NCBI RefSeq assembly: GCF_025506275.1 | Contig: NZ_QYCP01000074.1 | Location: 1-63,290 of the forward strand | Length of the DNA: 63,290 nucleotides | Direction of reading: 5' to 3' | DNA from: Brevibacterium permense | GTDB taxonomy: Bacteria > Actinomycetota > Actinomycetes > Actinomycetales > Brevibacteriaceae | In this document: piece after piece, positions 36,720 through 44,812 of the stretch | Position numbering within the stretch: the first letter of the stretch is position 1 | Layout: the number at the start of each line of letters is the position of its first letter | Notes under the pieces: model-generated | Told to the model about the DNA's origin: nothing | The model's database searches: none | What the model saw: the letters and a program-made list of their open reading frames with translations, nothing else | Program-made: the position numbers and the translations under genes

Positions 36720-38729
36720 CTAGGCCTGTCTGTACAGCGAGGTGTCGGAATCGGGTCCGTCTCCGCCGTACTGTCGAGAGAAGGATTTCAGTCGCCAGGG
36801 CACGGACACCACGACGACATTGGGCACCAACAGCAATCGGGTGCGCAGTTTGAGAGCCACCTGGTTATGCAGGATGTGCTCCCACCAGCGACCGACGACG
36901 AACTGCGGAATGTAGACGATGACGAGGTCCCTGGGCGACCTGCGGCGGATGGCGAGGATATGGGCGAGCATCGGGCGGACGAGTTCGCGGTACGGCGAGC
37001 CGAGCACGGTCAGCGGCACCGGCAGCTCCATCTCGTTCCATCGTTTCTGCAGACCGGCCGCGGCCTCTTCGTCCACGGCCACAGTGACGGCTTCGAGCTG
37101 GCTCGACCGGGTCACCCGGGCGTAGGAGAGGGCCCGCATCGTCGGTTTGTCGATTTCGCTGACGACGACGATGGCGTGGGTGTTCGACGGGATCGTCCGT
37201 GAGTTCACGTCCGCGTCGGGGGCGAGCTCGCGGGCCACACGCGAATAATGGCGGTGGATGGCGCCCATGACGAGGTAGAGACCGGCCATGGCGACGACCG
37301 CCAGCCAGGCGCCGGCGAGGAACTTCGAGACGATGACGACGATGAGGACGCCGGCGGCGAGCACGCAGCCGACGGCGTTGACGACCTGGTTGAAGTGCAT
37401 CCGTATCCGGGTCTTCGAATCGATGACCAGGCGCAGCCGTTTGCGCCAGTGCAGGACCATTCCCGCTTGGCCGAGGACGAAGCTGGCGAAGACCCCGACG
37501 AGGTAGAGCTGGATGAGCACCGTCGCCGAGGCGGACGTGGCGACGACGAGGACGATCGCCGCTGCGGCCAGCAGCAGGATGCCGTTGGAGAAGGTGAGTC
37601 GATCGCCCTTCGTCGCCAGCTGCCTTGGCAGGAATTCGTCGCGGGCTAACCGAGAGGCCAGTCCCGGGAAACCCTCGACCGCAGTGTTCGCAGCGGCGAT
37701 GAGCACGAGCGCGGTGATGAGGACGACGATGAAGAACATCGCCGGCGCGTTGTCGAAGATCGCGTGCGCCAGCTGCGCGAGGACGGGTTCCTGTTCGTAT
37801 TCGGCACTGACCGGGCTGCCGTCGCCGCGGACGAGATAGAGATGCGGGTCGTCGACGTATTTGATTCCAGTGACCGACGCCAGATAGGTCAGCCCCGTGA
37901 GCATGAGGGCGGCGAGCAGTCCCGACAGAAGCAGGGTGTTGCCGGCGTTCTTGCCGCGCGGCTTCTTGAACGCCGGAACCGCTGTGGCCACGGTCTGCAC
38001 ACCGGCCAGCGCGACCGCTCCGGACGAGAACGCGCGCAGGACGATGAGGACGGTGGCCAGGCCGAGCGTCGCCTGATCGCCGATGTTGCTGTGCACGACC
38101 GTGTAGTCGGCGGTCTGGGCATGCGGGGTGTCACCGAGCCCGACGCGGATGAGACCGACCGACATCGTGAGGAACACGGCACCGAGGAACAGGTAGGTCG
38201 GCACGGCCAGCAGCATCGGAGTGGCCCGGGAACCGCGCAGACCGGCGAAGCAGATGAGCAGGATACCGACAATGGCTACGGGCACACGGTAGGGCGCGAG
38301 CATCGGGAACGCCGTGGTGATGTAGGCGGCGAAGACCGTCATCGACACGGCCAGGGTGAGCACATAGTCGACGAGGAGGGCCGCGGCGACGACGAGCCCG
38401 GCACCGGAGCCGAGGTTCTTCGAGGCCACCTCGTAGTCACCGCCGCCGGCAGGGTACGCCTTGACGTTGATGCGGTAACAGGCGACGATCACGAGGATGA
38501 CGATGCCGACGGCCACACCGATCCAGGGGGCGACGGTCAGGGCCACAAGTGAGGTCAGCGACAGTGCCAGCAGGATCTCATCGGGGGCGTAGGCCACCGA
38601 TGAGAGCATGTCGGAGGCGAAGACGGGCATCGCGATGCGCTTCTTCAGCGCAGGCGCACGCCTGTCCTCACTGCGGAAGGGCCGTCCAACGAGTAGTCTT
38701 TTGACGGCATCAGAAAAACTGCTGGCCAC
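36720..38729 (-). CDS. APC-family amino acid permease
   Basis: 669 residues from a GTG at 38729 (TTG at 38738 possible; the frame to 39062 is shadow). About twelve membrane helices after MPVFASDMLSSVAYAPDEIL, the typical start of this actinobacterial permease group, and a cytoplasmic C-terminal domain of about 190 residues (from about 480) with a universal-stress-like pattern. Substrate unknown. Its start codon is only 37 bases from the divergent trkA gene, so the two promoters must overlap the opposite coding regions. Confidence 0.9.
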   Translation of the reverse strand: MASSFSDAVKRLLVGRPFRSEDRRAPALKKRIAMPVFASDMLSSVAYAPDEILLALSLTSLVALTVAPWIGVAVGIVILVIVACYRINVKAYPAGGGDYEVASKNLGSGAGLVVAAALLVDYVLTLAVSMTVFAAYITTAFPMLAPYRVPVAIVGILLICFAGLRGSRATPMLLAVPTYLFLGAVFLTMSVGLIRVGLGDTPHAQTADYTVVHSNIGDQATLGLATVLIVLRAFSSGAVALAGVQTVATAVPAFKKPRGKNAGNTLLLSGLLAALMLTGLTYLASVTGIKYVDDPHLYLVRGDGSPVSAEYEQEPVLAQLAHAIFDNAPAMFFIVVLITALVLIAAANTAVEGFPGLASRLARDEFLPRQLATKGDRLTFSNGILLLAAAAIVLVVATSASATVLIQLYLVGVFASFVLGQAGMVLHWRKRLRLVIDSKTRIRMHFNQVVNAVGCVLAAGVLIVVIVSKFLAGAWLAVVAMAGLYLVMGAIHRHYSRVARELAPDADVNSRTIPSNTHAIVVVSEIDKPTMRALSYARVTRSSQLEAVTVAVDEEAAAGLQKRWNEMELPVPLTVLGSPYRELVRPMLAHILAIRRRSPRDLVIVYIPQFVVGRWWEHILHNQVALKLRTRLLLVPNVVVVSVPWRLKSFSRQYGGDGPDSDTSLYRQA

Positions 38730-38766
38730 GGCAACCAATGGTAGATCACTGCGGGAAGGATTACCC

Positions 38767-39441
38767 ATGCACTTCGTGATTATGGGCTGCGGTCGAGTCG
38801 GGGCCTCCCTGGCCAAAGCCCTTGATGCGAATGGGCACTCCGTCGCAGTCGTCGACCGGGACCCCGACGCATTCCTCAAGCTCGGTCGGGATTTCAGCGG
38901 TTCGACGATCACCGGCGTCGGTTTCGACCGCGAGACCCTGTCCCAGGCGAAGACCGCCGAGGCCTTCGCCTTCGCCGCCGTCTCCAGCGGTGACAATTCG
39001 AATATCCTCGCCGCGCGTGTCGCTCGTGAGACCTTCGGGGTGAGCAATGTCGCCGCCCGCATCTACGATCCCGACCGCGCGCAGGTCTTCGAACGTCTCG
39101 GCATCCCCACCGTGCCCACTGTGCGGTGGACGGCCGAGCAGGTGATGCGCAAGCTCGTCCCGCAGGGGTCGATCACCGAATACCGTGAGCCCTCCGGCAA
39201 CCTCGTCCTGGCGGAGGTGCATCTGGATCCTGGCTGGGTAGCCCGTCCGATCAAGGAGATCGAAACACGGACCAAGGCTCGGGTCGCCTATGTCACCCGC
39301 CTGTCTGAGGGCATCGTCGCCCACGATGATCTGCTCCTCCAGGACGGCGACCTCGTCCATCTCATGGCTCCGGTCGACCGCCTCGGCGAGATCGAACGGA
39401 TCCTCGATCAGCCCGTGCGAACCGTAGAGGAAGAAGAATGA
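38767..39441 (+). CDS. trkA: TrkA-family K+ uptake regulator, first copy (CeoB-like)
   Basis: 224 residues. An RCK/TrkA-N domain starting FVIMGCGRVGASLAKAL binds NAD(H), followed by a TrkA-C domain. It gates a potassium channel from the cytoplasmic side. The stop overlaps the next trkA start by 4 bases. This tandem arrangement corresponds to ceoB-ceoC of Mycobacterium. No Trk membrane subunit is next to it. Confidence 0.93.
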   Translation: MHFVIMGCGRVGASLAKALDANGHSVAVVDRDPDAFLKLGRDFSGSTITGVGFDRETLSQAKTAEAFAFAAVSSGDNSNILAARVARETFGVSNVAARIYDPDRAQVFERLGIPTVPTVRWTAEQVMRKLVPQGSITEYREPSGNLVLAEVHLDPGWVARPIKEIETRTKARVAYVTRLSEGIVAHDDLLLQDGDLVHLMAPVDRLGEIERILDQPVRTVEEEE

Positions 39442-40124
39442 GGGTCATCATCGCAGGAGCCGGCTCCGTCGGACGTTCGGTAGCCAGGGAGCTGCTGGAC
39501 AAGGACCATTCAGTCCTGCTCATCGACCAGAGCAAGGAGGCGCTGGGCCATGAGCGCATTCCGGGTGCCGAATGGCTGCTCTCCGATGCGTGCGAACTCG
39601 CCGGTCTCGCCGAGGGAGGGCTGGAGGAAGCCGATGTCGTCGTGGCCGCGACGGGAGATGACAAGACCAATCTGGTGCTATCCCTGTTGGCGAAGACCGA
39701 GTTCGGGGTGCCGCGGACGGTCTCGCGCGTGAACAATCCGAAGAACGAATGGCTCTTCGACGACAACTGGGGGGTCGATGTCGCCGTCTCCACTCCGCGC
39801 CTGATGACCGCGCTCGTCGAGGAGGCCGTGGAAGTCGGCGGCCTGGTCCACCTCATGAGCTTCGAACGCGGGCAGGCGGGACTGCTCGAGTTCACCGTGC
39901 ACGAGAACGCCGAGCTCGTGGCCGAGCGCGTCGGTGGGATCACATTCCCGCTCGATACCGTGCTGGTGGCGATCATCCGCAATTCGCGGGCGTTCGCTCC
40001 CAGCGCCGATGATGTCATCGAGGCCGGAGACGAACTGTTCTTCCTCTCCTCCCCCGATCAGGAGCCGGCGCTGCTCACTCTGCTGCAGGAGACTGCGAAG
40101 ACCGACGAGAACGCAGAGGGCTGA
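39438..40124 (+). CDS. trkA: TrkA-family K+ uptake regulator, second copy (CeoC-like)
   Basis: 228 residues. The Rossmann motif VIIAGAGSVGRSVAREL opens an RCK domain, and a TrkA-C domain ends near 215. It probably forms a mixed ring with the first copy. Translationally coupled to it. Confidence 0.93.
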   Translation: MRVIIAGAGSVGRSVARELLDKDHSVLLIDQSKEALGHERIPGAEWLLSDACELAGLAEGGLEEADVVVAATGDDKTNLVLSLLAKTEFGVPRTVSRVNNPKNEWLFDDNWGVDVAVSTPRLMTALVEEAVEVGGLVHLMSFERGQAGLLEFTVHENAELVAERVGGITFPLDTVLVAIIRNSRAFAPSADDVIEAGDELFFLSSPDQEPALLTLLQETAKTDENAEG

Positions 40125-40189
40125 GCCCGGTCGTCTGCGGCCGAAAGCGTCAGTTCTGCGGCCGACGGCTGCCCGGCCCCTAGGGACGG

Positions 40190-40567
40190 TCAGTCGTCGG
40201 AGTCGTCGCGGGTCTGCAGGAGTTCGTAGACGGGATTGTGTGCGGTGAGCACTCCGTCCTTGCCGCAGAACCGTCCTTCTAAGACGATGAGAGATCCGGG
40301 ACGGATGCCGCTGATCTCCCGGCGTCCGAGGAATTGGGCGCGGGCTTCGCCGGTGCCGTCGGCGACGGTGATGTCGAGCCTGGGGCTGTCGGCACTGCAC
40401 GACTGAGTGGTCGCTGAAACGACTCCGGCGATGCGTGAGGTCTTTCGCGCCTCCAGCTCTTCGACCGGAATGACCCCGGGGATCTGGCTGACCAGTCGCA
40501 GATCGGCCCGGGCCTCGGCCTCACGAGATCCGAAGTCGCGCACGAGGCGAGGGATGAGGTTCCGCAT
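40190..40567 (-). CDS. OB-fold nucleic acid-binding protein
   Basis: 125 residues. An OB-fold runs through SRIAGVVSATTQS, LDITVADGTGEARAQFLGRR and GSLIVLEGRFCGKDGVLTAHNPVYEL. Equivalent to Rv2694c by order. It lies 6 bases after the DUF3710 gene, so they are co-transcribed. In many relatives a DUF3159 gene sits between this gene and the trkA pair; none is here. Confidence 0.87.
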   Translation of the reverse strand: MRNLIPRLVRDFGSREAEARADLRLVSQIPGVIPVEELEARKTSRIAGVVSATTQSCSADSPRLDITVADGTGEARAQFLGRREISGIRPGSLIVLEGRFCGKDGVLTAHNPVYELLQTRDDSDD

Positions 40568-40573
40568 CAGCGC

Positions 40574-41419
40574 TCAGCGGACTTCTGTGATCTCGGGGCC
40601 GCGTTCGAAGGGGTTGAGCTCGTCCTCGTCCTTCTTCTCCTCCGCCTCGTCCTGGTCGACCTGCGGTGCGGTCAGTGCGATGAGCTCGCGGGGAGCCATC
40701 GCTTCCTCACCGCGATCGACGACGACTCCGCGGAAGAGTGCGGAGAGTTCGGCACGCACCTCGTCATCGGTCACGGCCTTGCCGGAGAACACTGCGCGGA
40801 CGAACCAGCGTGGTCCGTCGATGCCGGCGAAGCGCATGGCGCGTTTGCCGGGGCGACCGGATTCCGTCTTCGCCGGAACCTCGATGGCCAGCTCCTTGCC
40901 GAGAGAGGTGTGCAGCTCGGTCGATTCCCCACCCTGTTTGGTCACGGATTCGGCGAGTTGACCGCGCACCGTGTTCCACAGGCCTTCGGAGCGTGGTGTC
41001 GCGAACGCCTGCAGCTGGATGCCTCCACCGTCGTGGATGAGGGTGACGGCCAGCACGCGCTGAGAATCGTCGTCTGTGTCCAGGCGCACCTGCATGCCGT
41101 CGACGACGGGCACCTTGAGCGCGCCGAGGTCGAGGCGGTCATGCTCCGGGTACTCCTCGGAGATGTCGAAGGGGCCCTTCTCGGACCGGTCGAAGGGTGC
41201 GGACTTCTCCAGCAGCGCTTCTTCCTCGTCGATTTCGTCATCGGACTCGGCTGCCTCTGCGGACTCAGCCTCGTCGTCATCGGCGTCGTCATCTGCACGA
41301 TCGGCCGCCTCGGCGTCGGTGTCCTGAGCGTCGAGCTCATCGTCGTCAGTGAGTTCGTCGTCGGCGCGGACGTCGTCATCGGTCGGTGTGGATTTCTTGA
41401 ACCGGGAGAACAGTCCCAT
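40574..41419 (-). CDS. DUF3710 family protein
   Basis: 281 residues. The first about 90 are extremely acidic (Asp/Glu/Ala-rich), followed by the DUF3710 core: GPFDISEEYPEHDRLDLGALKVP, LQAFATPRSEGLW and DGPRWFVRAVFSG. Unknown function, conserved in actinobacteria next to dut. It follows dut by 6 bases. Confidence 0.9.
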   Translation of the reverse strand: MGLFSRFKKSTPTDDDVRADDELTDDDELDAQDTDAEAADRADDDADDDEAESAEAAESDDEIDEEEALLEKSAPFDRSEKGPFDISEEYPEHDRLDLGALKVPVVDGMQVRLDTDDDSQRVLAVTLIHDGGGIQLQAFATPRSEGLWNTVRGQLAESVTKQGGESTELHTSLGKELAIEVPAKTESGRPGKRAMRFAGIDGPRWFVRAVFSGKAVTDDEVRAELSALFRGVVVDRGEEAMAPRELIALTAPQVDQDEAEEKKDEDELNPFERGPEITEVR

Positions 41420-41425
41420 GAGTCC

Positions 41426-41899
41426 TCACTTCTCCTTTTCGCTGAAGCCGGCGACGATTCCGCCGGTGGATCCGAATCCCCCGGCGCCGCGGGCGCTGTC
41501 TTCAAGGGATTCGACGATGTCGAAGTCGGCGTGAGCGATCTTCTGGATCACAAGTTGGGCGATGCGGTCGCCGCGCACGAAGCGCAGCGGAGTCTTCGCG
41601 TCGAGGTTGATCAGCGGCACCTTGATCTCGCCGCGGTAGCCGGCGTCGATGGTGCCCGGCGCATTGACGACCGTGACTCCGTGCTTGCTCGACAGGCCCG
41701 AACGCGGATGCACGAATGCCGCATAGCCTTCCGGCAGGGCGATCGCGATTCCGGTCGGAACGACACGGCGCTCGAACGGTTCGAGCACGAAGTCGATCGC
41801 CGAATGCAGGTCTGCACCGGCGTCGCTCGCATGCGCGTAGCCGGGCGCGCTCATGCCCGCGTCGAGGAGCTGGAGGTTGATCTTCACGGTTTCCGTCAC
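41426..41899 (-). CDS. dut: dUTP diphosphatase
   Basis: 157 residues from a GTG at 41899. It removes dUTP and supplies dUMP. The five motifs are present: ASDAGADLHS, HPRSGLSSKHGV, NAPGTIDAGYRGEI, RGDRIAQLVIQ and the C-terminal GAGGFGSTG. First gene of dut-DUF3710-OB-fold. The longer open frame to 41965 lacks family support. Confidence 0.95.
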   Translation of the reverse strand: MTETVKINLQLLDAGMSAPGYAHASDAGADLHSAIDFVLEPFERRVVPTGIAIALPEGYAAFVHPRSGLSSKHGVTVVNAPGTIDAGYRGEIKVPLINLDAKTPLRFVRGDRIAQLVIQKIAHADFDIVESLEDSARGAGGFGSTGGIVAGFSEKEK

Positions 41900-41963
41900 A
41901 AAGATGCACTCTAACGCTCCAGCCTGAGCGTGGCCAAACTTCTCGCTATGGGACAATGGCCGC

Positions 41964-42413
41964 ATGGCAACAACTCAATCCGGAACCCATGTGGTCTATC
42001 AGGAGAAGGTCCGCCCCTCGGTCGGCATGTGGATCCTCGTCGTGGTGGCTGCTCTGTCGACGGCGCTCATGGTCATGCCCGTCTGGCAGCTCGGCACCAT
42101 CATCCTTCCCGTCGTCAGCTTCGTCCTCTTCGCCTGGTGGCTGAATTCGCTGACGCTGACGATCATCGTCACCGAACGACAGCTGTTCGTCGGCGAGGCT
42201 CATATCGACCGCACATTCGTTCCGGGTGCGGTCGCCTTCGACGGCGAGGAGGCCCGGCAGGCCCGCGGAGTCGATCTCGACGCCCGCGCCTTCCTCAAGA
42301 TCCGCCCGTGGGCGAAGTCCGTCGTCCGCATCGATCTCGACGATGAGACGGATCCGACCCCCTACTGGCTCGTCTCGAGCCGTCACCCCCACAAACTGGC
42401 CGCCGTCAGGTAG
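41964..42413 (+). CDS. DUF3093 family membrane protein
   Basis: 149 residues with two membrane helices (about 21-62) and a C-terminal domain with PYWLVSSRHPHKLAAV. Conserved next to dut (Rv2698). The last codons and the TAG stop are formed by a half copy of the 56-bp palindrome family (42396-42413), so the natural C-terminus may have been altered by the element. Confidence 0.88.
   Translation: MATTQSGTHVVYQEKVRPSVGMWILVVVAALSTALMVMPVWQLGTIILPVVSFVLFAWWLNSLTLTIIVTERQLFVGEAHIDRTFVPGAVAFDGEEARQARGVDLDARAFLKIRPWAKSVVRIDLDDETDPTPYWLVSSRHPHKLAAVR
42396..42413. repeat. Half copy of the palindromic element forming a gene end
   Basis: CTGGCCGCCGTCAGGTAG matches the right arm of copies 1 and 2 except for one missing G, and is followed by TAAGGGG, matching the CCCCTTA flank near copy 3. 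It supplies the last codons and stop of the DUF3093 gene. Confidence 0.6.
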
Positions 42414-42425
42414 TAAGGGGAGAAG

Positions 42426-42460
42426 AACGGACCGCGACCCTTTCGAGGGTGCGGTCCGTT
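42426..42460. terminator. Terminator hairpin after the DUF3093 gene
   Basis: Arms AACGGACCGC and GCGGTCCGTT with an inner GACCCT/AGGGT stem and a TTCG-type loop, followed by TTTT reading forward. It lies between the convergent DUF3093 and DUF4193 genes. Confidence 0.85.
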
Positions 42461-42486
42461 TTCGGGTGTTCGCGAAGAGAAGCGAT

Positions 42487-42786
42487 TCAGCCTGCACAGT
42501 CTGTGCAGATGGGGACACCGCCTTCTTCGGTCGCAAGCTGCGAACGATGGCGGACCAAGAAGCACTCCATGCAGGTGAACTCGTCGTTCTGCTTCGGCAG
42601 GACCCGAACGGAGAGCTCTTCGTTCGACAGGTCCGCACCGGGAAGTTCGAAGCCTTCGGCTACTGCAGTCTCGTCTTCGTCGATCTTGCTCGCCTGAGCC
42701 TGGGAACGCTGGGCCTTGAGCTGCTCGATCGAATCGCTTTTGATCTCATCGTCTTGCTTGCGAGGTGCGTCGTAGTCTGTTGCCAT
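42487..42786 (-). CDS. DUF4193 zinc-ribbon-like protein
   Basis: 99 residues. An acidic, Gln-rich N-terminus and a zinc site C72/C75 (CMEC) plus C94/C97 (CTDC). Strongly conserved in actinobacteria (Rv2699c). Unknown function; small zinc-ribbon proteins of this kind often bind RNA polymerase or RNA, which is speculation here. Confidence 0.9.
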   Translation of the reverse strand: MATDYDAPRKQDDEIKSDSIEQLKAQRSQAQASKIDEDETAVAEGFELPGADLSNEELSVRVLPKQNDEFTCMECFLVRHRSQLATEEGGVPICTDCAG

Positions 42787-42876
42787 ATGGCCTCATCGCT
42801 CTCTGTCCGGAGGGGGTGCCGAAGAGGAGCATATCCTCCTCTTCCGAGATGTGTCCCCAGCATTGTGCACTGTATG

Positions 42877-42891
42877 CTTGCCGTTGGCAAG
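42877..42891. promoter_or_regulatory. Inverted repeat CTTGCC-GTT-GGCAAG
   Basis: Perfect 6-bp arms with a 3-base centre, about 90 bases upstream of the DUF4193 start, in the gap to the divergent gene at 43074. A possible operator; no regulator identified. Confidence 0.35.
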
Positions 42892-42911
42892 ATGGAATGA
42901 GCACCTGATGC

Positions 42912-42927
42912 GGTGATTCTCGTCACC
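42912..42927. promoter_or_regulatory. Crp-like palindrome GGTGA-N6-TCACC
   Basis: GGTGATTCTCGTCACC has symmetric arms with a 6-base centre, as in the sites before doeA and deaD. It is 147 bases before the small gene at 43074. Confidence 0.3.
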
Positions 42928-43073
42928 AGCTTGCCCGCATGGACAGAGCACACATAGAGTTCACGAAATGCTCTGCAAGAATGCTTGTGATAGACAGCAC
43001 CGACAGCACGCTCTGTCGGTCGAATACCGGGTTCGTCCCCTGTGGAGGCGGCCCGAGGAAGGACGGATCCACA

Positions 43074-43301
43074 ATGAGTGAATTCGCTGATCAGCTCGAC
43101 ACACGAATCGATGATGTCCGTCATCGCATTCACGAGGCCCGTTCTGCCGGTGACGACTTCCTCGTCGAAAATCTCATCGACGACCTGCAGAACCTGATGG
43201 AATTGGCCGGACGCAACGATGTCGACACCGGTCCCATCGCCGAGGTGATCCAGGCCGAGACGGGTGCCCTGCCGGTCATCCCGAGCCCCGAGGACCACTG
43301 A
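43074..43301 (+). CDS. Small acidic hypothetical protein
   Basis: 75 residues. ATG at 43074 after GAGGAAGGACGGA. The helical, acidic sequence (DQLDTRIDDVRHRIHEARSA) suggests a short coiled coil. No family recognised; a terminator follows at 43324. Confidence 0.6.
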   Translation: MSEFADQLDTRIDDVRHRIHEARSAGDDFLVENLIDDLQNLMELAGRNDVDTGPIAEVIQAETGALPVIPSPEDH

Positions 43302-43323
43302 AAGAACACACGCAGAGAGAAGA

Positions 43324-43354
43324 GCCCTCCCTCACCGATTCGGTGAGGGAGGGC
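43324..43354. terminator. Bidirectional terminator hairpin
   Basis: Arms GCCCTCCCTCACCGA and TCGGTGAGGGAGGGC with a one-base centre, between the small acidic gene and convergent hemH. Confidence 0.85.
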
Positions 43355-43371
43355 TCATTCGTCTTCAGAAC

Positions 43372-44484
43372 TCAGTTCGCCATGGCCCAGTTCGGGTAGG
43401 TAGCACGTTCGATGCGGCCGCGGCAGCAGTCGATGCTGCAGGCTCCGCTGCCGGGCACCAGAGCCTTCGTCCCGGGCAGAGCCGGAACGTCGACGTCTCC
43501 CCCGCGCAGCTGAGCCACGCGCTCCTCGACGAGGTCGACGAGTCCTCTGACGAAGGCGTCATGGGTGCCGACGGTGTCGACCCGGGTGAAGTCGAGACCG
43601 AGTTCTTCAGCAGTCTCCTTCGCTTCGGTGTCGAGGTCGAAAGCGACCTCCATATGGTCGGAGATGAAACCGATGGGCACGAGCACGACACCGGTCACCC
43701 CGTCCTCGGCGAGTTCGGCCATCCGGTCGTTGACATCGGGTTCGAGCCATGGCACCTCAGGTGAGCCGGAACGCGAGCAGTAGACGAGTTCGGACGGAAC
43801 ACGATCGGCCTCATCGATGCGCCCCATGAGGTGGTCGATGAGTTCTTCGTGCTGGGCCCGATAGCCGTTGGTGGTCACTTCTGAAGCGTCCTGCATAACG
43901 TTCGGGATCGAGTGGGTGACGAAGAGGATCCGGTGCTTGGCCGAATCGATCTGCCCGACCTTCGACCGGAAACCGGCGAGGCCGTTGTTGAGGCAGTCGG
44001 CGCAGGCGTCGGCGTAGCCGGGATGGTTGTAGAACTGGCGGATCTTGTCGATCGAGACGGTGAGACCCTCGTCCTTGAGAGTGTCGATCGTCTTCGCGAA
44101 GTCCTCGCGGTACTGTCGGCACGACGAGTAGGAGGAATACGCGGAGGTGTCGATCGAGAGGAACTGCGTGGCACCGTCTTGTGCCAACTTGCGCACCTCA
44201 TCGGTGAGATAGGGATCCCAGTTGCGATTGCCCCAGATCAGCGGGGTCTCGATTCCGCGGCGATCGAGTTCGTCGCGCAACGCGGCCAGCAGTGCCTTGT
44301 TCTGATCGTTGATCGGAGACTTGCCTCCGAAACCGAAATAGTGTTCCCCCACCTCCTCGAGCCGTTCCTCGGGAATCCCGCGGCCGGCGGTGACGTTGCG
44401 CAGGAATGGAACCACTTCTTCTGGGGCCTCCGGCCCTCCGAATGACATGAGGATCAGGGCGTCGATGGGTGCAGTCGTATTCAC
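43372..44484 (-). CDS. hemH: Coproporphyrin ferrochelatase
   Basis: 370 residues from a GTG at 44484. It inserts Fe2+ into coproporphyrin III in the same pathway as HemY and HemQ. Family motifs: LILMSFGGPEAPEEVVPFLRN, VTHSIPN with the catalytic His, and LVPIGFISDHMEV. The Cys-rich tail (C349, C353, C354 in GSGACSIDCCRG) fits the [2Fe-2S] cluster of actinobacterial ferrochelatases. A TGTAAAAT -10-like box ends very near the start, and a TACAG-A-CTGTA palindrome overlaps it, so repression at the promoter is likely. The upstream frame to 44547 is not supported. Confidence 0.94.
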   Translation of the reverse strand: MNTTAPIDALILMSFGGPEAPEEVVPFLRNVTAGRGIPEERLEEVGEHYFGFGGKSPINDQNKALLAALRDELDRRGIETPLIWGNRNWDPYLTDEVRKLAQDGATQFLSIDTSAYSSYSSCRQYREDFAKTIDTLKDEGLTVSIDKIRQFYNHPGYADACADCLNNGLAGFRSKVGQIDSAKHRILFVTHSIPNVMQDASEVTTNGYRAQHEELIDHLMGRIDEADRVPSELVYCSRSGSPEVPWLEPDVNDRMAELAEDGVTGVVLVPIGFISDHMEVAFDLDTEAKETAEELGLDFTRVDTVGTHDAFVRGLVDLVEERVAQLRGGDVDVPALPGTKALVPGSGACSIDCCRGRIERATYPNWAMAN

Positions 44485-44812
44485 CTTCCCGATTTTACAG
44501 ACTGTAGAGCCGCTCGGCCCGCTGTCCGCAAAGTGAGCCGCGCCCACTCACGGTGCAGACGCCGACCTGAGGGTCCGACGCCCGCCCTCGCCGGTGTCGT
44601 GGCGACGCCGGCGGCGTGGAGGCCACGCTGTCCGAGCCGACGCACGGGTTCCCCTATCGCATATTTCTCGCACGCGCGTGGCCAGGCTCACAGAATCACC
44701 CCGCCGGCTCCCGATCCGCCCCGTGATTTCGCGACTCGCGCGGAAATCTGCCCGGCACGACGCGCCGAACGTGACACGATGCTTCTGAGACGCGACAAAG
44801 GAGCTTAAGGCA
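44485..44812. other. Divergent intergenic region hemH / sepH
   Basis: 328 bases without a gene. It holds the hemH promoter and palindrome (44496-44506), an inverted repeat GCGTGG-AGG-CCACGC (44614-44628), and a GC-rich stretch before sepH ending in an AAAGGAG ribosome-binding site. Confidence 0.5.
44496..44509. promoter_or_regulatory. BlaI-like operator candidate at the hemH promoter
   Basis: TACAG-A-CTGTA (44496-44506) is a perfect palindrome, and the 13-mer ACAGACTGTAGAG (44497-44509) recurs exactly in the promoter of the BlaI-family gene (52256-52268). BlaI-type repressors bind TACA/TGTA half-sites. It overlaps the hemH -10 region. Confidence 0.5.

Noticed and set aside
36720..39062. 780-codon version of the permease
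   Set aside because: The added N-terminus is antisense to trkA; family members start near the GTG at 38729.
40124..40190. Terminator between trkA and the OB-fold gene
   Set aside because: Only direct TCTGCGGCCGA repeats and weak pairing; no convincing hairpin.
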